Assembly (NCBI GenBank): GCA_029255685.2
Contig: CM055312.2
Coordinates: 13,912,649 to 13,976,648, forward strand
From: Silene conica
Lineage: Eukaryota > Streptophyta > Magnoliopsida > Caryophyllales > Caryophyllaceae
Direction of reading: 5' to 3'
DNA length: 64,000 bases
Shown: in pieces, positions 12,401 to 25,930 of the stretch
How positions within the stretch are numbered: the stretch's first letter is position 1
How the letters are laid out: each line of letters starts with the position of its first letter
Made by a program: the position numbers and the translations under genes
Notes under the pieces: model-generated
Database searches by the model: none
Seen by the model: only the letters and a program-made list of their open reading frames with translations
Told to the model about the DNA's origin: nothing

Positions 12401-13034
12401 GGGCCACATACATCCGTATGTATGAGTCCTAATAGGTCGGCAGCGCGCATTCCAACACCTTTGAAGGAAATACGAGTCATCTTACCGATGAGACATGATT
12501 CACATGTGCCATATGATTCGAAATCAAAGGCCGAGATAGCTCCATTCTGTATGAGTTGTTTTACGCGTTTCTCATTTATGTGTCCCATACGGAAATGCCA
12601 TAGATAAGTTTGATCTTTGTCACCAACCTTTAATCTCTTGTTATTCACATGTAATATTTCGGTGGTTTGATCTAAAACATAAATTCCATTCATGGAAACT
12701 GCCTTGCCATAAATCATATTGTGCAATGAGAAAATACAGCTATTATTCTCTATTACAAATGAAAAACCAAGTTTGTCAAGTGCAGAAACTGAAATAATAT
12801 TTTTGGATAAACTAAGAACATAATAACAGTTATACAAAGATAACTCGAATCCACTTGGAAGTTGGATCACGTATGTTCCCCTCGAGACTGCAGCAACACG
12901 TGCTCCATTCCCGACACGCAGGTCAGCCTCACCCTTGATGAGGGGTTCTTGGTTTCGGAGGCCCTGCACATGATTACATAGATGAGAACCACAACCAGTA
13001 TCTAGTACTCAAGTTCCGTAACTTGCATGGTTAA
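9484..13034 (-). pseudogene. copia pol: protease, integrase, reverse transcriptase, RNase H (broken)
   Basis: The protease active-site DTG lies near 12995; an in-frame TGA occurs just before it, and a TAG ends the gag frame at 13036. The integrase has its HHCC zinc site (about 12580-12460) and DDE residues in HTDVCGP, LRSDRGGEY and GVSERRN. A short TA-rich insertion near 12361-12369 shifts the frame between the first Asp and the core. The reverse transcriptase keeps YVDD (about 10945) but has stops near 11158, 11112, 10806 and 10720. RNase H (9484-10056) is split from the polymerase by a solo LTR at 10057-10512; removing that insertion restores a continuous frame. At least six lesions make it incapable of autonomous transposition. 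Confidence 0.85.
10057..10512. mobile_element. Solo LTR nested in the copia RNase H region
   Basis: 456 bp starting TGTAGACACC and ending GGTTTACA, flanked on both sides by the 5-bp target duplication ACGGC (10052-10056 and 10513-10517). Taking out the insert plus one ACGGC copy rejoins the RNase H reading frame, which independently confirms the borders. It shares no sequence with the copia LTR around it, so it is a different LTR-retrotransposon family that inserted later and lost its interior by LTR recombination. Confidence 0.9.
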
Positions 13035-13035
13035 T

Positions 13036-13840
13036 CTAAATCATGTGAATAAAAGAAGAAAAAGACATACCAACAGGAATAACGCGGCCTGCCTTAATGT
13101 CCTCACGATACACGGGGCATGTGCGCCTCCAATGCCCAGTCTTGTGGCAATGGTGGCATTCCATGCTAGTATCCTTACTCTTTGTCTTGCCCTGTGAGTT
13201 GCTCGACTCACCTGGCCCACTCTTAACGAATCCTGACTTCTTGAACTTGGGCTTACCTACTGCTAGGTCGCCTTGAGCTTTAGTCTTTCCCTTACCCTTA
13301 CCCTTACTAGAGATCATGAGAACATCCTGCTTCACGCTCCCACTTAATTTCAGATCCTTCTCGGTCTGTACGAGGAGGGAGTGGAGCTCATGAGGAGTCT
13401 TCTTCATGTCGTTCATGTAATAGTTGGCCCTAAAGAGGGCGAACCCATCATGAAGCGAATGAAGCATTCGATCAACGATTATGTTCTCACTGATCTTGCA
13501 GTTTAGGGCCTCCAGTTTCTCGATATTCTCAATCATGTTGAGAATATGTGGGCTAACAGCTTGGCCCTTCTGGAGTTTCGCCTCAAAGAAGCGACGGGTA
13601 TGCTCATAAGAAACGATTCTCGGAGCTTTCGAGAATTCGTTAGAGAGCCTGGTGAAAATCTTGTTTGCACCATGGGTGATGAAGCATCTTTGCAAATTTG
13701 ATTCCATTGCATAGATGAGTACGTTCTTTATCGCACCCGCTTCCATGACGAAGTCGCTATGAGCGCGAACTTCGTTAGCTCTAGCTCCAGTTCCTGGGTG
13801 TGCCGGAATAGGCTCAGTTAAGTACTTAAGCTTTCCGTCA
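13036..13840 (-). pseudogene. copia gag, N-terminally truncated and fused to a FAR1 domain
   Basis: The frame has the copia gag (UBN2/retrotran_gag) fold region, starting at the family's conserved EPIPAHPG segment, a basic Gly/Lys linker, and one CCHC zinc knuckle (CHHCHKTGHWRRTC, near 13150-13110) used for RNA packaging. The first 40-60 residues expected in this family are missing. Instead the frame runs back without a stop, through an 85-bp spliceable segment, into a MULE FAR1 DNA-binding domain, giving one open frame of 458 codons (14412-13036). Whether the chimera is transcribed is unknown. It ends at a TAG that probably replaces a sense codon linking gag to protease. Confidence 0.75.
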
Positions 13841-14537
13841 GTGTTTTCGTACCCACTAAGGAGTTCCTTGCAGATTTTGAATGTCCGCGGAGCTCCTATT
13901 TCAACTGTATACATCAAATAGAAGTTAATCACTAAAATGGCAAACGTTTCAAAAGTCGAGCAACGATAAAAACCAAATATCGTAGTAACCCTCGCGTTCG
14001 ATGGGATAAGGCCCTTGTGGTACTTGTGTAATCTCCTTGACAACTTATGAAATTGTCTATCTATAATGTCAACAAGATCGTGACAGTGTCCCGCATGAAA
14101 GTGGTCAACCACTAAAATCCCGTTTAACATTTTCAATCTAATCCTGGCCATGCATCCGATCTTTTTTATTTTCCTATTCCTACACTGTCTATTTTCACCG
14201 TTGGCGCTTGTTTCCTCGCCTGCGGATAGTTCGTCTTCGTTATTACTCGTCGTCTTCTTGTAGTATGTACAACCTTCTCTGTTGCACACCGGAAGCTTTG
14301 TTTTCATCGTGCCATCCCGCCACTTCTTTTCAATGTACTTACGCACGTCAAAACCACATGCAAGCGCGTACACCTTGTAGAATTTTGTAGCTTCTGCGAT
14401 GCTACTGAACACCTGATTCAGGTATGGTGTAAACTGTTTTTCAACGACTCTATAGTACTCATCCGCTGCAACGTTAGTGAAAACAACGGCAAATTCTTCT
14501 CCACCAACAACTGGTTCGTTGTCGTTAGACCTAGTAC
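13840..14537 (-). pseudogene. FAR1-type DNA-binding domain of a MULE transposase (5' fragment)
   Basis: An exon starting after a 3' splice site (CTGCAG, AG at 14538-14539) encodes an acidic lead-in and then the FAR1 domain signature: FSSIAEATKFYKVYALACGF, a CNREGC cysteine pair, a basic linker, GCMARIRLK and the HAGHCHDL segment. An 85-bp intron with GT at 13988-13989 and AG at 13905-13906 separates this from a second exon with IGAPRTFKICKELLSGYEN. FAR1 domains are the zinc-chelating N-termini of FAR1/FHY3 factors and of their MULE transposase ancestors. The catalytic MULE domain should follow but is replaced by copia gag at about 13840. Orientation is convergent with the Ulp1-type gene, the arrangement expected of one MULE. 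Confidence 0.75.
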
Positions 14538-14547
14538 CTGCAGATTT

Positions 14548-15265
14548 TGAACATTTAATCCAATAGAGTTACACATGACATGATATAGAGTTATACAGAC
14601 TGCTCAATAGAGTTATACAAGTTGCGAGATGGAGTTACACTAATCGGTCAATAGAGTTTCACAGATTATTGAATAGAGTTTCACAGATTACTCAATAAAG
14701 TTTCACAGATTATTAAACAGAGTTACACTAATTGGTCAATAGAGTTTCACAAGGTATACAATAGAGTTTCACAGACTATTCACATATTATTGAAAAGAGT
14801 TTCAGAGAATATTCAATAGAATTTCACAGATTAGTAAACAGAGTTACACTAATTGATCATTATGGTTTCACAAGGTATTCAATAGAGTTTCACAGATTAT
14901 TCAATAGAGTTACACTAGTCGTTCAATAGAGTTACACTAGTCGTTCAATAGAGTTTCACAGTCTATTAAATATAGAGTTTTTCAAAGACTATCTAATAGA
15001 GTTACACTAGTTATTCAATAGAGTTACACTAGTTATTCAATAGAGTTACACATATTAGTTCAATAGAGTTCCACAGTTTATTCGATAAAGTTTCACAATC
15101 TATTCAATAGAGGTACACTAGTTGTTCAATAGAGTTACACAAGTTGTTCAATGGAGTTACACATACTAGTTCAACAGAGTTTGACAGATTATTTTATAGA
15201 GTTTCACAATTTACTGAATGGAGTTATACTAGTTATTGAATGGAGTTACACAACATGATTGGAAG
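14548..15265 (-). repeat. GTGTAACTC minisatellite, copy 3 (probable intron 1 of FAR1 gene)
   Basis: More than 20 units of CAATAGAGTTACACTA or the variant AATAGAGTTTCACAGATTAT fill this region. Read on the minus strand they are TAGTGTAACTC, in the sense direction of the FAR1 gene, mirroring the array upstream of the Ulp1-type gene at 1858-2515. Confidence 0.8.
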
Positions 15266-17153
<1,888 letters not shown>

Positions 17154-17174
17154 TATATATATATATATATATAT

Positions 17175-19399
17175 AAGAAATGGGAAACTATTGTTTTTTA
17201 ATAAAATAGGTTTGAGTTAAAAATGTGAAATAAATGGGTTTACAAAACTTATGAACGGAACACTAATTAAATTAATAAAATTTAAAAAACTAAATACGGT
17301 ATTCTGAAATACATCAACATTAAAAAAAATCGCACTTTAATCAATTATTGAATATAATAAATTAAATTTTTTTTAAAAAAAGATAACATTCCACATTTCC
17401 ACCCCACCTACCACTCCATTTCTTAAATACCAACAAAACCCCCTCTTTATCTTCAACCTCTAAAACCTCTAAATTTTCCATTTTTACCTGATTTATCATG
17501 ATCATTGCAACCATCATCTTTTGAATATTGATATAAGATTTAACATTCGTAGACTCTTTGTCGATAACGTTTGAAATCCATGTCATTTTGATATTCAAAA
17601 TGGAAAAAGTATCATATCAATATAATATTTATAAAGTAGTTGAAGTTGTAGAATTCTAATAGACTTGTGTTAGAAGGTTCTAAGTACCCTGCTTTTTTTT
17701 ATTTACTTTTTTGAGGACACATTAATGTAAAAAATGTTGAATAATGTGACTTATTGCATATTTGGATTATTTCATTAATAAAGTTTTATTAGGTTTTGAT
17801 ATTTATTGGTTTATACGAAATTATATTTCTTTCTTTTCATACTTTTTTATCTCAAATAAATTATTTAAATTCACATATAAACCCTAAGTCACATTGTGAA
17901 TAAAATTTTATAGCGTACTTGTAGATGTAAAATTCTACTCCGTAATAGTCATGTTGTAGAAGTTTCTAAGTAATATATTTTTTTTTGGGATACTTTAATG
18001 TAAGGAATGCTCAAATAACGTGAATTATTGTATTGAATATTTGGTTTAATTTCTTTAATAAAGTTAAATAGTTTATTCCTCATACAAATTGTGTGTTTCA
18101 CTACTATGTTGTTTCAATTATAAAAATCAAACCGAAAAAATGAATTATAAAATCAGTAGGTCTCGTGAGATATCGTCTTTCACCGATTTAGTGAGGGTCA
18201 TAATAGGAAACCAAAAACTTCGACGGATCTCTCACCCTATCATATGAGAGGTCTCCCAATAACGCTATTAAGAGACTGTCTATCTTAAGTTTTTGGGAAT
18301 TCAATTTGTGCTGAGAGAGGAATTCAATTTGAATATAGTTTAAAGAGGAATTCAAATTGTGTTGCCTTGATTATAAAAAATAAAATATTAGATACAAAAA
18401 AGTATGCTAAAAATGAAGAAAAGAGTTAAAAATTAAAGAATGGAAATAGGAAAACAAAGCAAATCACATAAGAAATAAGTTTATAGAAATCTTTTGTATG
18501 TATATATAATGTATGAAAGCATGGTATATATACACCTATTGTGAGCGAAGGTTTAGGAAAACCTAACTGATGTTTCCAATCACCACATTATTCAGTCAAT
18601 TATAATAATTGCATAAAAAAATAAAAGAGTTATTGGAAGTATAATGGTTGGCGGTATAATTGATATTTTGTTGGTAATTACGTTACGTAATTAATAGTAT
18701 TATAATTGTTTCGGTTTTGAAAAGTGAAATTTAGTCTTAATGAAAGCCTTGAAACCTAAGTAGGTATTATGTAATTAATAGTATTATAATAATTATAATA
18801 ATTATAGTAGTTAGTTTTAATTGGCCTAATTAAAACTAAGTTTGTCAACGTGAGTGAGGAAGCTTTATTAGGCAAATTCTGAAATCGGGTTGCGTCATAT
18901 CAGCAGTTTTACATTTTGCTTTTATATCTATAATGATAATGATACATCACTTCAAGGGTATCTTTTTAGTCAATCGAGTAAGATACAATTCAGATCAAAA
19001 ACTTTTTAATCGTGCAAAAAAAAATTAAATAAGTAAAATAATCAAGCATGTTGACAGAAGGCACCGGAAATAAATAAATATCTAGTGTTTTTTTTTCAAA
19101 TATTGCGATTGAATTATTTTTAATAAATTATTCATAAATCATTATTTATTAGTATTTACGTAAAAAACATAAATATGGACAGTTTTTCATTAATTAATTT
19201 CATATTCTAACATGTGGGTCTCATATTTACTATTTAAAAAAATTGGTGGCGGTGATGTGGTTTCACAGAATTGCATGAAATGTTCCTTTAATAATATAGA
19301 TAAGATTATAAAGACTAAATAAAGTAGTTATCGAATTTAATGTCTAACTTAAATTCTTAAATACGTAAATTTATTTGTATCAAAGTACGTAGTTATTAT
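17175..19399. other. AT-rich intergenic sequence
   Basis: No coding, RNA or clearly bounded mobile element seen in about 2.2 kb. It contains many poly-A/T runs and a few possible remnants, none with matching ends. Confidence 0.5.
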
Positions 19400-19645
19400 A
19401 GAGACAAAACAAAATGAGTAGCTAATTTAGTATCTAATTTAAGTTTTAAGCTACGGAAATACGTTGGTAGCTAAATAAAGTTATAGAGACAAAACAAAGT
19501 GAGTAGCAAATTTAATATCTAATTTAAGTTTCCAGCTACGAAAATACGTTGGTAACTAAAGTATTAGAGACAAAACAAACAGAGTAGTAATTTCAGTATC
19601 TAATTTAAGTTTTCAACTACGAAAATATGTTAGTAGCTAAAGTTA
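19400..19645. repeat. Three-copy tandem repeat, 81-85 bp unit
   Basis: Units start at AGAGACAAAACAAA at 19400, 19485 and 19566 and each carries GAGTAG, TATCTAATTTAAGTTT and CTACGAAAATACGTT. A more diverged unit may precede at about 19310. The motif GTAGCTAAA recurs in the units, as in transposon subterminal arrays, but no termini are seen. Confidence 0.8.
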
Positions 19646-19864
19646 ATTTTCATTATCATGTTTTTTTAATATTTCATATAAAATGTATGTCAATCTGAAA
19701 TATATTTTTGAATTATTATTATAATCTATTTATATTATTATAACTATTATTAAAAAAATATCTTATAGCACGCATACGTATCAATAACTTTAAGTAAATA
19801 TCTATTACCCAAATAGTCATTAATTTTCAAATGGCTCAATGGTTAAAATTAGAGGCGACAATCA

Positions 19865-20410
19865 TTGACAAGACCCGAAAACACGACACGAACCCGACAC
19901 AAAATTAGCGGGTTCAGGTCAAGGTCTTTCGATCAACCCGTTTACGTAATTGGGTCGACACGAACACGACTCGAACTTATATGGATCGGGTTAGGGTTGG
20001 GGTCTTGTAACACGAACCCGACACGAGAAACCCATTAATTTAAATGGGTTATATGATAGATCCATTTAAATGGGATATATCGGATTATGTTATTTTGAGT
20101 TCAAAATATAACATGAAAATAGTTTATTCTTGCTGTAAATTTTAATTTTGAATACATTATCCTATATGGGTTGGATGGATTAACTGGGTTAAACGGGTTT
20201 AATGGGTCAAAAGTGATCTGTTAAAAATTAAACGGGTTACAAAAGTCGGGTTGGGTTAGTGAAAAAAATAAATGAGTTGTGTTAGGGTTGATGCATGTAA
20301 CCCGTTTATCTAATTGGGTCGGGTTAAGATTGAAGGGGTCATAACTCTCATGACGCATTTAAAGGTGACATGAACACGAATACGACAAGACCCGACCTGT
20401 TTATCAGGTC
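19865..20410. repeat. ACCCGAC / CGGGTT-rich dispersed-type repeat
   Basis: Dense with ACACGACACGAACCCGAC-type motifs at the left edge, GGGTTGGGTTA motifs in the middle, and ACACGAATACGACAAGACCCG at the right edge. The edges are followed or preceded by similar words (AATTAGAGGCGA, ATTTAGAGGTGA), possibly a degraded target duplication. Class not determined. Confidence 0.4.
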
Positions 20411-20784
20411 TACTTAAAATGTCAGTTACAGATTTAGAGGTGATGGATTTGATTCCTCTTAACAATAAAAATACAATAAAAAATAATTAATCTATCTAGA
20501 AGAAGGGGTACATGGACAAATATGCATGTTCACCTATAAGCCTATAGAACACTATGTAAGGACAAAAGCTTAGGTATAGGTGTTCGATCGGGTTGTTGAT
20601 AAAGGCGTTGGATAATAATTTTGAGAGCATTGTTGTAGTTAAAGGAGGTTGTTAGATTGACATAAATTTGATTTGCATGCTTGAGTAATGAGTAGGGTAT
20701 AACCAATTCTTCATTTGCTGCTACATGATGTTTTCCTTTACAACTACTTTTTTACATTTGTTGGTTAGTCTTTTATTAGTAGAA

Positions 20785-20815
20785 CTAGTTTTAAACCTCC
20801 GTAAATTACACGGGC
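20785..20815 (-). mobile_element. Helitron 3' terminus, minus orientation (body not delimited)
   Basis: On the minus strand the sequence reads CCCGTGTAATTTACGG, an imperfect hairpin, then 10 bp and CTAG (20785-20788), with A before CTAG on the plus strand as Helitron insertion requires. The 5' TC end to the right was not found. Confidence 0.45.
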
Positions 20816-21352
20816 ATGTTATCTAAAAAGTTATTATAAAAAGTTGTAAATGTATATTAAGTTTTAAAGTAAAGTAACAAAATTCACCCTATTTGTTATT
20901 TGACAATTTAATTGGCCAATGTAATAATTGGTTAACAAAAAAAATTATGAATTTCATTTGAAACTTTCACTTGCAATTAGTATAAAATGATAGAACACTG
21001 TTAAGTGGTCGAGTAATTATTATAGTAAGATCGCACTCTTGTCAGCTAAATTTGAATTTCTACTTAGACGTTGTTACTTAGGCGGCGGCCTAAAAAATGT
21101 TAGACTTATATATATATAAAAAAAAATCTTGCGAAAATTATCATAGAATTAGTGAAATTACAAATTGTTAACCTGTTTTTTCATTTAATTGCACCCGTGC
21201 ACATGGCAAAATAAAACTTTTGACTCGTAGATATCCTAAACTGCAAATTCTAACTCAATTTTCATTTAGGTACAAATTGTTACTTAGTAAATGGAACAAA
21301 ATTAGAATAGACTTGTGCACCTTTAAAACTGTTTAATCAATCTATCTATCTA

Positions 21353-22817
21353 TCTATATAAAAGTATATAAGAACAACCGCTACATATTTTTTGGACACG
21401 TGTCACATCCACGTTAAAAATTTTCCCGCCCAACTTCCCATGTTATAAAATTGATTTTGGATAATATCTAAGATTACAATGATCATAACAAAAAGATAAT
21501 TATTCCTATAACAAAAAGATACTACAAAGATAATATACTAAAGAATATTAGACTAATATTCTTTACATATCCATCATCTTTTCAAGGTAAAATGTTACAT
21601 TTATGCATGGTGAAATCGATGTTCGCTCTTTATATTACTCCGTATTTACTACCAGCAAACTATTTCATTAAAACGGGGTACATGCGAATAACGTCGTAAG
21701 TTTAAAACTGCTCATGAACTTCTATTTCCAATCAATAGTTTATTAGTTTTTGTCAAAATTGAATGTAATAAAAAGAAATTGAAATACGAAGTATTGTTGA
21801 TTCATGAAAGTAAACAAACATAGGGACGAAAAAGTATTGTAAATTCAAAACTTTAGATTGACCTTTTCTCATATTTAAGTAGTGTCAAATTGCATTAATG
21901 TTAATAAATATTTGTTCTTTATAGTGTTTCTTATCTAAATTTAACACAAAACTCTATAAAATAAATTATATATACTTGCTATTTTTATAAACATGGCATT
22001 TTACAACATGAGTCTCTCTCCCCCCAATAAATAACACACTCCGTAAGACCGTAATATGGAGTAATTGTTTTTGGTTGTATAATATTTGTGAAAAAACTTC
22101 AACTAAAATGAATTTTTCTTCACTTATGAGAAATTTTTTTATTGTCATTTTTTTCCTGTTGGTGCAGATTCTTAAAAGTTACGGGATTTTGTCTTATGAG
22201 TGTAATGTAAGACACAAAAGAAAAGAAACTTAAAAGTATTGTTGATTCATGAAAGTATAAAAAAATGTTAAAAACTTATTATTTTACTATGCCTTTTACG
22301 AGAGTTCTGCCATGTCAAACACATTAAAAGTAATAATTAACACAAATTTTACAATAAGACGGTCTCACATCATGAGACTATCTGTTTTTATAATAAGTTT
22401 CTTATTTAAAACAAATAATGAACCCGTTATACTTATGAGACGGTCCCACACAAGAGTTACTGATTAATTAATAAGCGTTATAATTTTCATCTACTTTTCA
22501 GTTAGTTTGCCAAACCGTTTTTTACATAATGAGCTACCTTATCGGTTCTTAATTTTCATATACCTTATCATTTATCTCTTTAAATTTCAGTTAGCTTTAC
22601 CTTTTCAATTAATTATACCAAATAGATCCATATTATGATTATTCGAAAACGGGATAATGTGAGAAACATTGTCATTACGTATATATAATCATAATTGTTG
22701 TTTAGTGTTTGTCCATTCAAAATATATTATAACTATTAATTTTGAAGGTTAATTTATATACGTTGCTTTAACTATTATCTATATATGCCCGTGCAAATTG
22801 CACGGGTTCTAAACTAG
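21353..22817 (+). mobile_element. Non-autonomous Helitron (1.47 kb)
   Basis: Starts TCTATATAAAAGTATATAAG after an A, has the GGACACGTGTCAC segment often found near plant Helitron 5' ends, and ends with a hairpin (CCCGTGCAA...GCACGGG, 22788-22806) about 10 bp before CTAG (22814-22817), followed by T. This satisfies the A-TC...CTAG-T insertion rule. No Rep/helicase gene is present, so it depends on another element. Confidence 0.75.
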
Positions 22818-24530
22818 TTTATTATATATTTAAACCCAAGAAATTATCATATAAAGATATATTATAAGGTGTTAGAAATACTATCTATTTTAATGTGTTA
22901 GAAAAATTACATGAATAATTATTGTTAAAAAAATTGTTAATAGAAATTCATATTTACCAATACCTGAACAAACAATTACGAATTACTCCATAAAATAATT
23001 ACCAAATACTATCTTCAGGCCAACCCAAACTTGTACTATGGGGAAATTAATAACCCATGCTAAAAAGATAGGTTAGTCTCCCTTAAGACGTAAGTATCCA
23101 TCTTAATTAACATCAAAACTAGTCAAATATGATCCTTTTAAGCATAAAAAAGTTGTTGTTTAGCCAATACATTACGTTTTTATCTTACACATATTACCTA
23201 ACACGTCCTAAACTTAAGACAGATACACCCCTGTTAAATAAGAACATGTAAATATCGAGTAGTACACGGGTAAATTTGTTTTCAACAACGGGTTAAAACG
23301 AATTCAATATTACTACATAAACTACACGACCCACCTCCAAATAAGTCATATTATACCTTTATGTGTATATAAAATCTTGTAAACAAATCCCGACGCTATA
23401 TTTATCTCTTTCAAGCCTCTCAACTACCAATCAGCTATCACTATTTCGGGTATTGTACTCCATGACTAATCATTACCCTCGATTATGATACTCATCACAT
23501 ATATGAATTTTTTTATTATTATTTTGTAAGTTTAAATAATTTTTTTAGTTTTCTTTTTTTCGCTTATTCCGTATTAGTTAAAAAGTGTTGAGATTTTTTA
23601 GTTCAATTTTTGTTTATTTCAAATTTATTTTACATTATTTTTTTGTGTTTTTTACATATTGTTACCCATTAATTACGACCTACACCAGTCAATTACTTTT
23701 CATTTAACTAATGTGTTTCGCTCAAATGAAAAAACGTCGATCAACGAATTTAAATATTTGATTTACTATTGTTTCTATAGAACAATATGTTCTTTTTTTA
23801 AAATTTTCAATTACTTTAATTTTTGGTGCAGTAGAGTATAGTTTTGATTATTTTTACAACATTAATATTGATCTGTAATTTTTCTTAAGATTTTGACCAT
23901 ATTGAGTTAATTTAATTTGTTAGTTTTCACTATTTTTTTCTATTTTTGACTATATTTCCCAACTCTTGATTACATTATCGTTAATTTTATAGCACAGTTT
24001 AGTTTCATGATTGGCTTATATATGATGTTCATTTTGGTAGTATTATTGTACTGTGATTTAATAATATCACGTAATTCATTCAAATTGTATATTCTATTTT
24101 AATTCACACATTTCTAATTATGCAACTAATTTAGAAAAAATATGTGTGCTATTTTAAATTAGAGTGCGTTTTTGGGTGAATGAACGTTTCCCATCTTTTA
24201 GTATACAGAATTATCATATGTATTTACTTAATAATTATGTAATCCAAAATTTAATTTTATTCATTTATTTTATTTATATGATATAAATAAAATTAGTACG
24301 TTGCTTTTAAATATCTAGCACGACCACACGACTGTTCAACCTGATTGTTGTATTACGAGTTCTCTATATAAAAGCAAAAAAATATGAGAGAGTAAGTGGG
24401 GAAAATTGTGGGGTCTACTAAGAAAAACAAAAAATAATGTACTTTAAACCACAGAGCGACACATGAGCTCTGTGGTTATTGCTTTAATAAATTGGATTAG
24501 ATTACTACAAATCCCATATACAATATGTAC
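22818..24530. other. AT-rich intergenic sequence
   Basis: No gene recognised. A perfect 10-bp inverted repeat (ACCACAGAGC...GCTCTGTGGT) lies at about 24449-24478, and a TCTCTATATAAAAGC word at 24361 resembles a Helitron 5' end but lacks the preceding A. Confidence 0.45.
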
Positions 24531-24539
24531 ATGCCCCCA

Positions 24540-25273
24540 ATGACAGTCCCTGGACTTGAAAATGCATCTGCAAAATCAAAGAAAAGCTCAAAGCAGGTTA
24601 TGTGGACAATAAATGGGTCCCTGATGACAAGGAATACGCCATTAAGCAAGGATACGATTAGGTTACTACTTCTCAATCTAAGCATAATTGGGTGCACCTA
24701 GTTTGGAATCATTGGAACTGGCCAAAACACTCTTGGTTGATTATGCAAGAAGGTCTCAATACCAAATCAAAACTTCACAATCTAGGATACTGCTCTGATA
24801 ACCTATGATGTCTCTGTGGTCTGATGCCAGAAACGACAGAACATTTATTCAATGACTGTTTGTATAGCTGCAAGATTAAGGATCAATTGCTGCATAAATT
24901 TGGAAGAACTCTGCCCTGTAATTCTGAACTCCGGGGGGTCAACATAAATAGTATAAAATGGAAGGTCCTGACTATGTTGCTGGCATGTCTGGTATCTTAG
25001 GAACCGTGCACGAATTGAACTGGTGATGTTGCACCCAGAGATCGTGGCAGGCCAAATTGAAGAGATTGTGAGGAAGCGCGTCTGCACCAAAGGAAGCCCT
25101 CAACTGGTTCCCCTACTGCAGATTGGAATGCTATCTTAGGATAGATCTGTTTTAATGGTTGCTGTATTTGTTGAGTTTTTAATGCTGTTGTGGAGTCTCG
25201 AACTCTCAACCATCTGTAAATATGGGACAGTTTTTTGATATATCTATACATACTCACATTTCACCAAAAAAAA
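24540..25273 (+). pseudogene. LINE 3' remnant with reverse-transcriptase zinc-binding region
   Basis: Conceptual translation between stops gives KAGYVDNKWVPDDKEYAIKQ, then segments such as VWNHWNWPKHSW, a Cys pair (CLCG) and TTEHLFNDC. This is the zf-RVT region near the C-terminus of plant L1-type LINE ORF2, a putative zinc-binding domain after the reverse transcriptase. Stops (near 24658 and 24808) break the frame. The copy ends in CACCAAAAAAAA at about 25273, consistent with a poly-A tail, so this is a 5'-truncated insertion on the plus strand. Confidence 0.65.
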
Positions 25274-25930
25274 CTATTTAAATCGATGCAATATATACAC
25301 GGTATATGTAGAGGCTTGAATTTTTAGCATTTGTTTAAATGAAAATATTCTTTACAACACAAAGTTATTTTTAAATTTTCTCGGTCTTTTGTAAAGAATT
25401 ACTCTCATGATGCTAATAGTAGTAGTTTACACCCGTGTTCAATAGTTTGTATAAAGTATGCGTCAAGTCATTCTCATATAATAATAAAACAAATAATATA
25501 TTATTATGATTTTACATCGATTTTAATTTAAAAAAAATAATAATTTAAAGTTTACGGCCTAACTGAATATACTTAGGCGGGAAAATATTTCGTAACTCAT
25601 GTTCTTTTAGTATAGCAGATTAACAAATCTACCCCCTTACTAAAATGTGGGTAAGGGGTGTTACTTTTCCTAATGAAGAGTACTCACTTGCTTTGCTTTT
25701 TCCTCTTTGCTCTCAAAATGCTGCGTTTGACAGTTTAGCATAACCAATTTTCTTACCCTCATTATCAATCTTTCACCTCAATTACTTTTTACCTCCCTCA
25801 CATTCTGCATCACCATCACCTTTCCCCAAACTCTCACTCGGTCCATCGCCCTCACCTTCACCTTATCCTTCTCCCCCTATCTCATCTCACCGTTTTCTTT
25901 CTTTCTAAACTTCATGACTTTTATTAGAAG
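25274..25930. other. Intergenic sequence upstream of captured exons
   Basis: No gene seen. The last 150 bp are pyrimidine-rich (CTCACC repeats), resembling intron or leader sequence of the captured gene that follows. Confidence 0.4.

Larger units (their letters stand above)
7641..13840 (-). mobile_element. Ty1/copia retrotransposon lacking its 5' LTR, nested in a FAR1-type gene
   Basis: Read on the minus strand, the order is gag, protease, integrase, reverse transcriptase, RNase H, polypurine tract and 3' LTR, the copia order. The 3' LTR is complete (7641-8636, TG...CA ends). There is no 5' LTR, primer-binding site or gag N-terminus: near 13840 the sequence changes directly to a MULE FAR1 domain in the same frame. 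The bases outside the 3' LTR (7636-7640, AACCA) have no partner to form a target duplication. The solo LTR at 47354-48342 belongs to the same family. Confidence 0.85.

Noticed and set aside
24361-24390. Helitron 5' end for the capture element ending at 30107
   Set aside because: TCTCTATATAAAAGC resembles a 5' end but is preceded by T, not A, and a LINE remnant lies between; left unassigned.
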